Notes: generated by a model not told the origin, from the sequence alone. A stretch of 64,000 nt of DNA from Saprospiraceae bacterium (GCA_016714445.1 JADJNF010000010.1:124001-188000), one strand, 5' to 3'; counted from the first letter of the stretch, positions 9,532 through 21,765 are shown. Numbers and translations: made by a program.

Positions 9532-11136
9532 ATGAATTTTATTAACCCAATAGAAATACTTGAATTGGAAAATACCGACATAGCGGTTATTGATAATTCA
9601 ATCTTAAAAAAAGCAAAACGAAAACTTTTTGCCGACATTGACCTTTCAGACTATGGTCACCTTGATTATAAAGGTTTATCTATCACTAAAACCGATTGTG
9701 AAAAGGTTATTGATGAATTAGAAAACCCTAATGCTTTAGAGTTCTATTCACACCTTGTTTCTAATAAGTTATTAAATGACTTTCTAATTAACGGTAATGA
9801 AAGACTTTTTGAATCTTTCAAACAAGAAAGCATTTATAAACTACCTGAATTTGTAAAATTTATTAATCCTTACTTCTCACCAAAATTTGATAGAGCGATT
9901 TTAAAAGCTTTTTCAGACGATGACGAAGAAAGGCTTAGGAAGATTTTAAGAACTCAAGTTTTAATTAGCACAGCAGACTTAAACTTAGCTTTCAAAGGCC
10001 TAAGTGTTGAAATTCAAAATCGGCTGCAAAAAGTTGACGCAATCACAAAAGAAATAAAGAATGAGGAAACGGATTATTCAGATGAAGATATTGATGAAGT
10101 TATTGATTTGGTAAAGGATTTATTTCCTAAAGAATTGCTTAATCAGTTGCCACCATATTTTCAAAGTCAAATAAATAAAATTGCAGCATCAATTAACTTC
10201 CTGCAATTGGCAATTTGGAATGAGTTTGGCAATTCACACGTTGCATTAAGTTTATTAGAACATTTATTAGAACTTAATATTGAAAGTGTAAGCAAACCAA
10301 CTTTTCAAAAGAATTATGACATTGTAAAGAAAAAAAACGAAGAAAGAGTAGAACTAGAAAAAAACGCTCCAACGTTAAAAAAATGGGCATCAATACTTCT
10401 TGAATTACAAACTCAAATTAAAAAAGTAGAAAGTAAGTCTGTTCAAGCACCGGATGCTTTTGAAAAAGTGAAACAATTAATTTCATTGTCAGAACTTAAT
10501 GCTCTCCCAGCATTTGCAAATGAAATTAGAACACAGATTGGATATTCAATAAGAAGTCTATCTATTTCCTGTTGGAACAATCAGAACGATATGAAATCTT
10601 CTTTGTCTTTAATCAATTTTGCATTACAAATCAATGTAAGTGATGAAGCAAAACTAAAATTCAAACAAGACAAAAACGAACTTGAAGAATTGGAAAAGAA
10701 ATACAAGGGCGTTTTGGTCTGTCATTTTTGCGATAAGAATCCGCCAGATGATAATAGCGGTATATCACAAACTATTTATAAAGAAACATATAGAAGTTAC
10801 ATACCTAGAAAGGTAGATTTCAGATATACAACCATATTTATACCGAGATGCAAATCTTGTAAAAAAATGCATTCAAAAGGTAAATTAATATATAAATTTA
10901 CTTTTTGGTTATTCACAATAATTGGATTTTTTATCGGTGTTCTATACGAAGATGCATACTTTTTACTAGGATTGGCTTTAGGAATGCTGTTTGGATGGAT
11001 TGTAGGTAATATTATTGAAGGTATTCAAGTAAATAAAAGAGGTATTAAAGATTCTTATATTCCAACATTAGCTAAACATCCTGTGCTAATTGATAGAATT
11101 AGAGAAGGCTGGACATTTTCTAAACCAGACGCATAA
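9532..11136 (+). CDS. J-domain-like membrane protein with zinc ribbon, Hsp70 partner candidate
   Basis: This 534-residue protein opens with INPIEILELE, which resembles the NPYxxLGL start of degenerate J-like domains found beside Hsp70 genes. No HPD motif is seen. The middle is helical with a charged coiled-coil-like stretch at about residues 255-300. A zinc ribbon is likely, with CHFC near residue 400 and CKSC near residue 445. Two transmembrane helices follow (FTFWLFTIIGFFIGVLY and FLLGLALGMLFGWIVG) before a cytosolic tail. The start at 9532 was chosen over an upstream frame because it follows the stop of the SH3b gene. The J-like role is inferred mainly from the GrpE-like and Hsp70 neighbours. 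Confidence 0.6.
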   Translation: MNFINPIEILELENTDIAVIDNSILKKAKRKLFADIDLSDYGHLDYKGLSITKTDCEKVIDELENPNALEFYSHLVSNKLLNDFLINGNERLFESFKQESIYKLPEFVKFINPYFSPKFDRAILKAFSDDDEERLRKILRTQVLISTADLNLAFKGLSVEIQNRLQKVDAITKEIKNEETDYSDEDIDEVIDLVKDLFPKELLNQLPPYFQSQINKIAASINFLQLAIWNEFGNSHVALSLLEHLLELNIESVSKPTFQKNYDIVKKKNEERVELEKNAPTLKKWASILLELQTQIKKVESKSVQAPDAFEKVKQLISLSELNALPAFANEIRTQIGYSIRSLSISCWNNQNDMKSSLSLINFALQINVSDEAKLKFKQDKNELEELEKKYKGVLVCHFCDKNPPDDNSGISQTIYKETYRSYIPRKVDFRYTTIFIPRCKSCKKMHSKGKLIYKFTFWLFTIIGFFIGVLYEDAYFLLGLALGMLFGWIVGNIIEGIQVNKRGIKDSYIPTLAKHPVLIDRIREGWTFSKPDA

Positions 11137-11146
11137 AATATATAAT

Positions 11147-11494
11147 ATGAACGAACAAATTAAAGTGCCAAAAATTTACATTGACTTGATAGACCAAGTT
11201 TTTGAAATTGAAAAAAAGGTGGAAAACCTAACAGAATCAAACTCTATAAGCAGAAATGTAAGTAGGTTAAAAGAGATATTTGAACAGCTGGAAACAGACG
11301 GAGGATTAGTATATCACAATCCAATTGGGGAAACATATAACGAAACCCGAACCGATATTGAAGCAAGTATTGCTGGCAACTCTGCCGACAATCTAATAAT
11401 TACAGAAGTAATAAAACCTATAGTTAGGTATCGTAAGGGTGGTATTACACTTATTGCCCGTAAAGGCATTGTTGTAGCTGAATCTAAATCTTAA
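11147..11494 (+). CDS. Small GrpE-like protein, putative nucleotide exchange factor
   Basis: 115 residues. An N-terminal helix (YIDLIDQVFEIEKKVENL) precedes a C-terminal part with NPIGETYNETRTDIEASIAG, then ITEVIKPIVRYRKGGITLIA and RKGIVVAES. This pattern recalls the GrpE beta domain, where a conserved Ile-rich strand and an (R)KAxVxVS-type end contact Hsp70. The protein lacks the long GrpE dimer helix, so it would be a reduced form. It lies 10 bp after the J-like gene and 21 bp before the Hsp70 gene, a position that fits a dedicated co-chaperone. The assignment depends on this context. Confidence 0.5.
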   Translation: MNEQIKVPKIYIDLIDQVFEIEKKVENLTESNSISRNVSRLKEIFEQLETDGGLVYHNPIGETYNETRTDIEASIAGNSADNLIITEVIKPIVRYRKGGITLIARKGIVVAESKS

Positions 11495-11515
11495 ATCATT
11501 AAAATCATTGAAAAA

Positions 11516-14012
11516 ATGGAAAATACGATCAATTTCGGAATAGACCTTGGAACAACAAATTCGGCTATCGCCAAATTTGTAAAAGGCGAAGTAATAGTTT
11601 TCAATAATCCGTTGGATTATGGTAGAGCCACACTACCTTCAGTGGTTTGCTATCAAAAGGATAAAATTATTGTTGGTAGTCAAGCTAAAGTAATGTTTGG
11701 GAAGCAAAAAAAGGATGCTTTTACACAGGCATTTTTTAAAAGAAAGATGGGAACTTCTGAAAGTTTTCAAATCAAATCCCAAAATCGTTCTATAACACCA
11801 ATTGAACTTTCTGCACAGGTGCTAAAAGAATTGAAAACCTTCGTAAACACAGGAGATCCTTTAGAATCAGTGGTAATCACTATTCCTGCTTCTTTTGACC
11901 TAATCCAATCGAATGCTACAAAAGAGGCAGGTTATCAAGCCGGTTTCAAACAAGTTGTTCTATTACAAGAACCAATTGCTGCAAGTTTGGCTTATGCAAA
12001 TATGAAAAAATCAAAAGAACTGACCGATGGTCAATGGTTGGTTTATGATTTTGGTGGTGGGACTTTTGATGTGGCTTTAATCAGAATTAAGGATGGAGAA
12101 ATGAAAGTAATTGACCACGAAGGAAACAACTTCTTAGGTGGTGCTGACATTGATCAAATGATAGTTGACAAACTTGTCATTCCTAAAATAAATTCAGAAT
12201 TTTCATTTAAGAATTTAGAAGATGAAATGAAAAGTGCGTCGGGTAAATACAATTCTAAATACTATGTTCTTTTGAGTAGAGCAGAAGAAGCAAAATTAGA
12301 TTGTCGGCAATTACATCGGCTGAAATTGTAGTAGATGGCTTTGAAGATGAAGAAGGAAATGAAGTAGATTTTGAAATAACAATTACACGTTCAGAATTTA
12401 ACGACCTTATAAAAGCTTCTGTTGATGGAACAATTGAAATGATAAAAACCATATTGACTAGAAACTCACTTGGTTCGAAGGATATTCAATTTACATTAAT
12501 GGTTGGTGGCTCTACATACATTCCTTATGTAAGACAGAGAGCTGAAGAGATATTACAAATACCTGCGAATTGTGAAATTGACCCAACAACAGCCGTAGCG
12601 GTTGGTGCTGCTTACTATGCTGCAACTAAACAAAAGGAAATTTCAAAATCAGATAAGCAGCAAAAGAAATCTGCAATTTCAATCAAGGCAAGTTACAATA
12701 AGGCATCAAAAGAAAAAGATGAATTGTTTGCGGCTAGAGTAACAGGTGAAACCGAAAACTTATTCTATAAAATTGTAAGACAAGATGGTGGTTTTGATTC
12801 TGGTTTAAAGAAATTAAGTGAAAGAATAAGCGAAGATTTACCTCTTGTAGAAAATGCTTTTAATTTCTTTTCATTATCTGTTTATGACAGTTTAAATAAT
12901 GTTATAGAAACAGATATTGAGCCTATTGGAATTAATAGTGGTTTCGGTATTAGCGGACAACCTTTGCCAGAAGATATTTGCTTAGAAGTTGATGATTATG
13001 ATAATCCAGGTCACACAAGATTAGTATTAATTTTCCAACGTAACACAATCTTACCTACTAAAAGAACCGTAACATTCCCGATTAACAAGACAATCATTAA
13101 AGGAAGTGAAGATAATGACATTCGTATTAATATTCTACAAGGCTCTCACCTTGCTTTACCCGAAGCTAATAAGAGCATTGGTTTCATTGGTATATCAGGA
13201 AAAAATCTAAAGAGAGATATTTCAAAAGGTTCGGATATAGAAATCACAATTACTTTATCTGAATCACAAGACCTTACCGTAGCTGCATACTTAAATATGG
13301 CAGACCAAGAGTTTAAAGAAACCTTTAATCCAAAAGAAAGGCATACGCCTGTTGATTTATTAAAAGAGCAAGTTGAAGATCTTTCTGAAAAATTAGAAGA
13401 GGAAATTGAACAAGCAACAGAAAAGGAAGATTATGAAACAGCAAGTGCATTATCAAAATTGAAAAAGAAATGGAAATTGTGGTTGAGGAAACTGAGAAAT
13501 TAAATGATGATGATGTTACTGATGATAAATATAAACTAGAAGATAGAAAAAGAAAAATTGCCCAAGAAATTGACTCTGCTACAAAACACAAGCGTATTCA
13601 AAAAGTAAAACAGCACTACTTTGAAACAAAAGAAGAATGCCTTAAACTTATTGATGAAAACGGTAACGACCACGAAAGAAAAACATTTAATGATATAGTT
13701 TCTCAAGAGGAAGCATTTATGTCAACGAATAGCCCAATTAAGATTCATGAGAAATCTGACGAATTGCAAAGCATAATTGGACAAATTAATTGGCGAACAC
13801 CTGATTTTTTAACAAGCATATTCAATTGGTTAAAAGGTGAACAGACTAAAATGAATGACCAAACACAAGCGAAAAGCCTTATTGACGCAGGTAAATTTGT
13901 AGTGGAAAGTCAAAATTGGGACAGATTGAGAGAAATTAATTTTGGCTTGCTTGATTTATTACCAAGAGGTGCAAAAGAGCAAATAACAACTAAAATCGGA
14001 TTTGGATTATGA
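11516..14012 (+). CDS. Hsp70 (DnaK-like) chaperone of about 830 residues, two frameshifts
   Basis: Three consecutive frames form one gene. The ATPase domain shows the phosphate-1 loop FGIDLGTTNSAIAKF, LQEPIAASLAYA, the phosphate-2 loop VYDFGGGTFDVALI and the adenosine motif MVGGSTYIPYVR. A substrate-binding beta region and a long charged helical C-terminus follow. The frame breaks near 12300 (one T missing gives ...KLDLSAITSAE) and near 13468 (one A missing in AAAAAGAAA). Both are in homopolymers and the protein resumes perfectly, so consensus error is likely. It is longer than DnaK (about 640) because of the extra C-terminal segment (ITxxxIGF end). The stop overlaps the TerB start in ATGA. 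With its neighbours it forms a specialised chaperone set rather than the housekeeping one. Confidence 0.85.
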
Positions 14013-14458
14013 AAACAGAAGCATTTCAAGACTTACTGCTTAAATCAGCAGTTTCAGTTATTGCCTGTGATGGCACCATAGACGAAACCGAAATTTCAGA
14101 ACTAAGAAATATGGTTGAAAATGAAATTTATTTTATGGGTTATGACTTTGAGGAAAGACTTGCATATAATTTAAAATATCTAAAAGAAAATGGTGCATTA
14201 GCAATCAATGAATATCTACAAGAAGTTTCAAATGCTAATCTAAACGATAATCAGGAATTGTTGTTGATTGAAGTTTTAATCAGAGCAATTGAATCTGACA
14301 AAAAAGTTGAGCCAAGTGAAATTAAGTTTCTTCAAATGGTGAAATCAAGATTGAAAACAAGCGAAGAAACGATTATTACTAAGTTTCCACAACAAATAAA
14401 CTATTTAATAGACTTTCATAACTACGGCCTTCACGAAGAATTCACTGAAGAACTTTAA
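14009..14458 (+). CDS. TerB-like domain protein
   Basis: 149 residues, all helical, with the TerB pattern: LLLKSAVSVIACDGTIDETE, then ISELRNMV, and a second half LIEVLIRAIESDKKVEPSEI. The acidic CDGTIDETE and SDKKVEPSE loops match the repeated acidic loops of TerB, which are implicated in metal or partner binding at membranes. It overlaps the Hsp70 gene by four bases (ATGA), so the two are translationally coupled. In other bacteria TerB domains link membranes, chaperones and conflict systems; here it probably connects the Hsp70 to the membrane partners. Confidence 0.75.
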   Translation: MKTEAFQDLLLKSAVSVIACDGTIDETEISELRNMVENEIYFMGYDFEERLAYNLKYLKENGALAINEYLQEVSNANLNDNQELLLIEVLIRAIESDKKVEPSEIKFLQMVKSRLKTSEETIITKFPQQINYLIDFHNYGLHEEFTEEL

Positions 14459-14477
14459 TTTGATTAATCCTTCAATT

Positions 14478-15158
14478 ATGAATACTATTTTAATTTTATC
14501 GATTTTGGCTTTTGGTGCTATGGGAATACTGATAAAGAATTATTGGGAAGTACAGCTTGCAAAGATTGTTCAAAAACAAGTAGGAATAAAAGCTTCTATT
14601 AACGCTTTAGATGTGTTAAATAGTTTGTTTGGTAATAGTGTTAAGATTAATAGAATTGAAAGAACTAAAGGGATAGGAGCAGATTATTATAGTCCTCTAA
14701 GTGATGAATTTTTTCTAACTGAAGACACAGAGAAATACAATTCAGCTTCAGTAATAATTGCATATTTTTTGGGACTTTTAAAAATTACATCTAAAAAAGG
14801 TGACTCAAGTTCGATTTTTATTAATGTCCTGAAATTTATATTAAATCCTTCTTTAGTCATTTTTATTTTTTTTTTAATTATTTCAATTTTCTCATCGAAT
14901 ACAATTTATATTAAGATTATGATTTGTATTTATGTTATTTTGATTATTTTAGAAATAATCACAAATAAAAAATATTTAAAAATTACGAATCGTTTTGTCG
15001 TCAGATCTTTCAAAGCCAACAATATTTCAATTCCAAAAGATGTATCAAATTCTTTGTCAGAATATGTAAATGCAAGATGGTGGCAATTAGCTACGATGTT
15101 CATTTTTTATCCTTTACTTGTGTCTTACTATTTTGTTTTTTATATATTCAGGAAATAA
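14478..15158 (+). CDS. Membrane protein resembling a YugP-type metallopeptidase without its active site
   Basis: About 226 residues with an N-terminal anchor (MNTILILSILAFGAMGILI), two adjacent hydrophobic helices at about residues 125-165, and a C-terminal helix. The part between (GIKASINALDVLNSLFGNSV, then DYYSPLSDEFFLT and YNSASVIIAYFLG) follows the order of YugP (PF04298), where a DHYDP motif, a LS.. strand and HEVGHA occur. The HExxH is replaced by YFLGL, so catalysis is unlikely. I chose the ATG at 14478; a TTG at 14460 is possible. It is the last gene of the operon. Confidence 0.45.
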   Translation: MNTILILSILAFGAMGILIKNYWEVQLAKIVQKQVGIKASINALDVLNSLFGNSVKINRIERTKGIGADYYSPLSDEFFLTEDTEKYNSASVIIAYFLGLLKITSKKGDSSSIFINVLKFILNPSLVIFIFFLIISIFSSNTIYIKIMICIYVILIILEIITNKKYLKITNRFVVRSFKANNISIPKDVSNSLSEYVNARWWQLATMFIFYPLLVSYYFVFYIFRK

Positions 15159-16381
15159 AGCTTAGTAATTAAATAGCAGAAATTTACAATTTTTTAAAAC
15201 TCTAAATTCATTATTTTGGCATTAATGTTGGCTAAAATATAGAAAAAAACGCTACTATGGAAAGGAATACCTGTCTCTGCTTGAAAAAAATATGAAGATA
15301 TTGCGGACTTAATGTGGCATAACGTTTCATCTTTCTGGCCTGATGCATTTGCAAATAAAGAGGAATACCTAAATGCTGACTTATAAAAACATTTTGAGGA
15401 TTAATCACCAAAATTAGTATCAATTGGAATTTCAAAATTTTCCTTCGCACTTACAATCCTTGACCTTAAATAATTGGAAGGATCTATTTGATCTTTTTGC
15501 CAGAAATTGAAAATACACAAACATTTGGAAGTATAATTGTCAGCATGGAATCTGAACTGGAAGTTTTTACATTTCCATATTGGAGTTGGTCCCCAATAGT
15601 AGAAAGGTGGTTGAGCGTAGTGGAAAGATTGGGTTTAATGCCTGTATTTGATTGTGCTGCAATGGGAAGAAGGAAGTCATATTTTACAGGATCCTGATCC
15701 GGATTTCTCAAAATTAGTTATTATTATTACCTATGTATGCTATTTACCACCATCGTTCGCAAAGATAGATTCTGTGAAGGGTATTTAGTTTCTTGTTTTT
15801 CAGACACCACAATACCAAAAATAATAAAGGCCTTTCAAAGTCATGTTGGTTTGAAAGCCAAAAATTGAAAACCGATCAGCAAATTTAATGCTCTCTTGGT
15901 TTTGGTACAATGTAAAGCATTTTAATGTCTCAAGGCTATTTTACAAGAAAAGTAATAAAGGAATTTATCAAACGCAAAATTTACAAAATATAAGAGGTTC
16001 GAATCAAGTCTGGGTTATGTAACAGCAAAACTGGCCATACCTACTCTGAAATAGATATCCTTACAATCCAACTTTATTAAATAATAAAATTATTAAAACT
16101 ACAGAAAGATATACCCGTTTAACCGTCAACATTAAATCACAAATTAAAAGTCTATTTGATGACTTGGATATCTGAAAAACAAGATGTACATTTGTTAACA
16201 CTTACGAACTTTTATGGCCTAAGTAAAATTGTTAGGGCACATGGTAAATAAGCCAACGCACATTCAGGCACATTTGGTTTTGCCGCCACATAAAGCCAAC
16301 CCAAAAAATCAAAGAGCTTGAATTTTTGCCATCCCTGGATAGGAGGAAAATGATAAATAGAGAAAGAAAGAATTGAGTTAA
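15159..16381. other. Long intergenic region without a recognisable gene
   Basis: AT-rich DNA with only short, interrupted frames on both strands. The minus-strand frame at 15484-15711 has no family I recognise and no start context. A 27-bp sequence at 15868-15894 is repeated exactly at 22085-22111 beyond the helicase gene. The last 100 bases probably hold the helicase promoter. Decayed genes may be present but none can be named. Confidence 0.5.
15868..15894 (+). repeat. Left copy of a 27-bp direct repeat flanking the helicase gene
   Basis: Begins AAAACCGATCAGCAAATT and matches 22085-22111 exactly. The next 15 or so bases are also similar (cttggttttggta here, tctgtttttgta there). The two copies enclose 6.2 kb containing only the helicase gene and its flanks. 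Confidence 0.8.
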
Positions 16382-19300
16382 ATGAAAAAGGACAAATACT
16401 TACAGATATTTAATTACTTAAAAGAGTTCTCGAAACTAAGAAGTAACCCTGTCCGCGACATTGATGCTCAAGAAACACAATATCCTGAAAAGTTTTGGCT
16501 TAATGACATTCCTGAAAATGAACTTTTTGAAAACATTATCAGACCTGACTTTAATGAAGACAATGACTATTGGATAAAAATAAGGAAGCCTAAAGAACCT
16601 TCTAAACCAGAATTTGCCAAGCTTACAGAAAAATTGGAAAAATGGATTGACAAGCCAACATTATTATCCGATGAAGATGGTCCAAAATTAAAAGAAACGC
16701 TTGAAGTCAATGGAGAAGTTTTTTCAATTAAAGATTTTCCAGAACATGAAAAAGAATTACAGCAATACATTGTCACAAAATGGATTGATGATCTCATAGA
16801 ATATAACGAGAAAATTGAATTATACAGAATTGAGCATGAGAAGTATGAAGAATTAAATGCTGTTTACAAGCAGCTCTTTCGAATATTCAACAAAACCCAG
16901 CAATTTGGAGAAGAGTATGAGTTAGTTGTTGGTGTAGGACTATTGAATTTCAAGGAGAGTAATGAAAGTCCGAAAATTTTCAGACATATTTTAACACAAA
17001 GGGTTGATATTAATTTCGAGTACTCTCAAAAGGACTCACAAATTCTCGTATCAGTAAACTTAGAATCAGTACCTCAAATTGAAACAGATTCAATCCTTGA
17101 CTTATTTGAGCAATTTGATTCGCAGAACATCATAGATGCGGAAAAGTTAGTAGAGAACTACATTAAGGAAAAAAACATTGAGACAATTTTTAGCAACACA
17201 GAAGATGCTTTGCAAATGTTTGCAGAAAGAGTATCTCCTGATGGCAGTTATAACCATTTAATTGAAAAACCGAATAGAACCCCTTCAAAACCTGCAATAA
17301 CATTTTCCCCAGCACTGTTACTAAGAAAAAGGAATACTCTAAGCTTTACTGCTTTGTATGAAAAGATTTTGAATAATATTGAGAATAGTGAAAATGACCT
17401 AGAAATCCCTTCAATTAACGACCTCATAGGTATACATCCAAATGCAGATTCTGACACAATACAATCCAATGACTCAGCCTACACGCAAATTGAGCCAGTA
17501 TATTTTCCAAAGGAACATAATGAAGAACAATTAGAAATAGTTGAAAAAGCCAAAAGGAACAATAAGGTTCTTGTTCAAGGCCCACCAGGAACAGGAAAAT
17601 CCCACACTATTGCTAATTTAATTTGTCATTTACTTGCAAATGGCAAAAAGGTTTTAATTACAGCCTATACGAAAAGAGCATTAGAAGTCTTAAAAGATAA
17701 GTTACCACCTGAATTTCAGGATTTGGCTGTAAACCTTTTAAGCGGTGACTCATCTTCTATCCAAGATTTACAATCCAGTGTAAATGCTATAAATGATGAA
17801 CTTTCAAGAGCGAATCTCTCTCTCTACCAATCACAAATTGAGGATTTTGAAAATGATTTAAAGAAAACAAGAGAGTCAATTGCAGAAACATCAAATAAGC
17901 TTATCCAGATTAAAGAGAAAGTAACACGAAAGCGGGAAATTAATCAGAAATACCAGGGACACTAACTGAAATTGCTGCGAATCTTGAAAGTGATTCCTCA
18001 TTGTTCGAATGGTACAAAGATGATTTCAGCGATATCGAAAATGATAAGTTGGTTTCCCATTTAACGCAATTCATTCCACTACATGAAAACTATATACAAA
18101 TTGAAACTGATGAATTTGATTTTGAAATCCCTGACCCTAAAAAATTACTTACTACTGTCCAGCTAAAGGAATATTCAAGTCTTACTGACAAGCTCGCTAA
18201 TGGCTCTTTTCCAAAAGATGCCGATTTGAAAATCTCATGTTCAGATTTTGAAAAACTGTTTCAAAAGCTAAATGAAATTCAAAACCTTTACATTGAAGTA
18301 GATAAATTAAAGATTAACTTTACGTCCTCAGTGATAGAGTCGTTTTCAAAAGGCAGAAGTCAGGAATGGTTTCAAATCCTAAGTCTATCAAAGGATATAC
18401 TCGATAGGCTTGAAAAGCATGATTTACGAATGATTGATAAGGATATAGAAGTTTCATATCCTCAGGGTAAAAGTTTAAAACAACTTAAAAACGATGCTCA
18501 AATACTTCTTGAATACCTGAACGAAGGTAACCCCTTAACAGGATTTACTTTTACATTAAAAAAACCATTTCTACCTAGAGAAGTAAAAGAACGTTTATAT
18601 TTTGTTGATTCGGTGCGTCTAAATGGTAGCCCTTGTGATACTATTAAAGAATTTAAAACTGTTTTGCAGGATATAGCTTTTCAACAAGACTTTATTGAGC
18701 TATCGGAAATTTGGAAAAAGGAACTGCCAGAAGGGAATTTATTATTCAAGAAGTTTTCATTCTTTAATGAAATACATAATGAGGTTCAACGTCTTTCCAA
18801 GTTGATTAAGGAAGTAAAAGAATTAAAATCAGTTATTGATTCGACCAGCAGTTTGCAAATACAACTTTTTGATAAAGAAGACTTACAGACCTTTATCCTT
18901 AAAGCTGAATTCAGCAGGTTAAGTGAAAGCATTTTAGGGTATAAGGAATTAGTTAGTCAATCGATATCTTACCTTAAAAATGGCAACATCCACCCTATAA
19001 AATGGAGTATCATTGAAGCTTATGGAAAAATCGACTTTCACATATATAGTGAGTTGTTGACCAAACTTGATAAACTAGCCTATGGCAAAGAGAATTTTCT
19101 GAATTTCAAAAATCTCCGTTCAGAACTATGTTCTAAAGTCCCATGGACCATAAAATCTGTGGAGGATGATGTCTTTTCAGTCGAAGATGTACAAAATTTA
19201 AAGGAAGCCATCTATTTCCGAAACGCACAACATCAATTAATCAAGTTGATGGATATCAATTATGAAGATCAACTCATTCAAAACCTAAATGAATTAGAAA

Positions 19301-21765
19301 AGAAGGAAAGAAATCTCATCGCAAAACTTGCAGCAAAAAAAGCATGGTATAAAGTTGTTGAAGGCCTTCAACAAAACCGTTCTTTAAGACAGCACTTAGA
19401 TGCATGGGTAATGGCAGTAAAGAAGATTGGCAAGACAGGGAAAGGGAAAAGAGCAATGAAGTTCCGAAAAATTGCACAACAAGAAATGGAACATTGTAAA
19501 GATTCCGTTCCCTGTTGGATTATGCCTTTATATAAAGTTGCAGAAACAATTCAACCCGAACAAGAGATGTATGATTATGTCATTATTGATGAGGCGAGTC
19601 AACTTGGTCCTGATGCAATATTCCTACTCTACATTTCAAAAAATGTAATAATCGTTGGGGATGACAAGCAGACCTCTCCTGAATATGTGGGTGTAGATTC
19701 AAATACAATGACACCTCACATAAAGCGTCACCTGAATGGCATTCCTTTTGCGGATTATTATGGAACAGAGTTTAGCTTTTTTGACCATGCCAAATTTTTC
19801 TGTGATGGAGTTACCGTCCTAAGAGAACATTTCAGGTGTATGCCTGAAATAATAGAATTTTCAAATCGAAATTTTTATGCTCCTGATGGAAAAGGGCTTT
19901 ACCCACTTAAACAGTATTCAGAAAATCGTCTTGAACCTTTAGTTACCGTTTTCTGCTCAGATGGTTACACAGTAGGTGTGGGTTCAAGAATTATTAATGA
20001 GCCAGAAGGAAATCAAATTGCTGAAACCATTGGAAAATTAATCAAAAACGAAAGATATGACAGTAAGACAATCGGAGTTATAACACTCCAAGGAAATCAA
20101 CAAGCAAGCATGATTGAAAACCTTCTTTTGAAAAAAATTGGAGAAAAGGAATTTCACAAGCGTAAAATTGTCTGTGGAAACTCTTCGTCTTTCCAAGGTG
20201 ATGAAAGAGATATTATTTTTTTGAGCTTAGTTACTGCTCACAATCAGAATAGGTCAGCACTTGTAAAACCAGAGGATGAAAGGCGATTTAATGTAGCAGT
20301 AAGTCGTGCCAAAGAACAGATATGGCTCTTTCATTCGGTGCAGTTGGATGATTTAAGCAATACTTCTGATTTACGCTACAAACTCTTAGATCATTTCAAA
20401 AATTACACCTCCTACCAACCGATTTTCAAAACACCAATTGAAAGGCGACTGGGGACCCAACCTGAACCTTTCGATAGTTGGTTTGAAGTTGATGTTTACA
20501 ATGATATTGTAAGAAAACAACTAAGCGTCATTCCTCAATATGAAGTTGCAAAAGGCCGATATAGAATTGACTTGGTAGTTTTACTACCTGATGGAACAAA
20601 GATAGCTATCGAGTGCGATGGTGATAAATGGCATGGTGCAGAGCAGCATCAAAATGACATAATGCGCCAAAAAGTTCTTGAAAGATGCGGTTGGCAATTT
20701 TTCAGAGTTCGGGGGTATGAATATTACACGAACAGAGAAAAGGCATTAGAACAGCTTTGGAATATGATCCCAGTATTTGAAGAAAAAGAAACTATTTTAA
20801 TTCCCGACTTTGATTTTCAAAAATTCACCATCAATGAAGAAACTGAAAAGAGAACAGGGGAATCAGTTGTGCCACAAAATACAACTTTGCAAATTGATAA
20901 AGATGATGATGAATCTCCAACTGATTATTTTGACGAGCTTGTATCAATTCCAACTTCAGATAAAATTCTTAGGTATTTCAACTTATACAAATCAGGCACA
21001 TACATTATGACAGATGATGAGCCTTTGGAGGCAGATTATATTATTCCAATTCGAAGAAATCAAGCAAAAGGTTTTCTTCTTCAATGCTACAAATCAGGCC
21101 ATGTCAATAAAGTCCATGTTCCAATTCTTCTTTCAAAGAAAATTGGGAAGGAATACATGAATGGATTGAATAAGGATGGGGAATTAGTCCATATTGAAGC
21201 TGTTGAATCTGAAAAAATTATAGGGATTTACTTTAATGAAAATGGTCGTAGAAAATTTAAAGCGCACCTATCAGAAAATATTTCGACACGAGAGCAACTA
21301 TATTTGCAAGGCTATAAAGTTATTTACAATGAATTTGAACGAATTGAGTACAATCTCTTGCCTTTAGACATCTACAATGATATCAGTCGGTTGGTCTTTC
21401 AAAGTTTTACTGCGAATGGAAAACCCGTAGACAATAATTATTACGAATCTGAATGGTCAATAATAAAGAGGTATAGCAGAATCGACAAAACACTGAACCA
21501 AAAAAGAGAAGTATACATCCAAAATTCTCTTTTTGACATCAGAGTCTCGCTTAATAGCACTGTAAAAATCAGATATTTGAGTAATGACAAGGAAATAAAA
21601 GTGAAATTGGTGGATTATAACACTTATGGTGCTGAACTTATTGATGGTGTACAAATTGTGAATATCATGAAACCATTAGGTGCTGCAATAAAAGGAAAGA
21701 TCATTGGTGACAGAGTAAAAGTAGGTGACACAAACAGTGAAGTAGAAATTATCGAAATAAATTAA
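16382..21765 (+). CDS. Very large SF1 helicase fused to a Vsr/DUF559-like nuclease, one frameshift
   Basis: About 1790 residues in two frames joined near 17945 (after KREINQK and before TLTEIAANL). Walker A GPPGTGKSHTIANL lies at about residue 400 and Walker B IIDEASQLGPD at about 19580. Further motifs are VGDDKQTSP, REHFRCMPEI, the SSFQGDERDIIFLS motif, and ERRFNVAVSRAK with the arginine finger. These define an Upf1/AAA_11-AAA_12 helicase with a long coiled insertion between motifs I and II. The nuclease follows with YRIDLVV, IAIECDGDKWHG and FRVRGYEYY, a very-short-patch-repair-like fold with Asp, Glu and Asp. A C-terminal domain of about 350 residues is unassigned. Such proteins are common in defence islands and probably unwind and cut invading nucleic acid. 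It stands alone between direct repeats. Confidence 0.85.

Noticed and set aside
15484..15711. Minus-strand frame of 75 residues in the long intergenic region
   Set aside because: No family, no promoter, no upstream continuation, and a matching antisense frame; not supportable as a gene.
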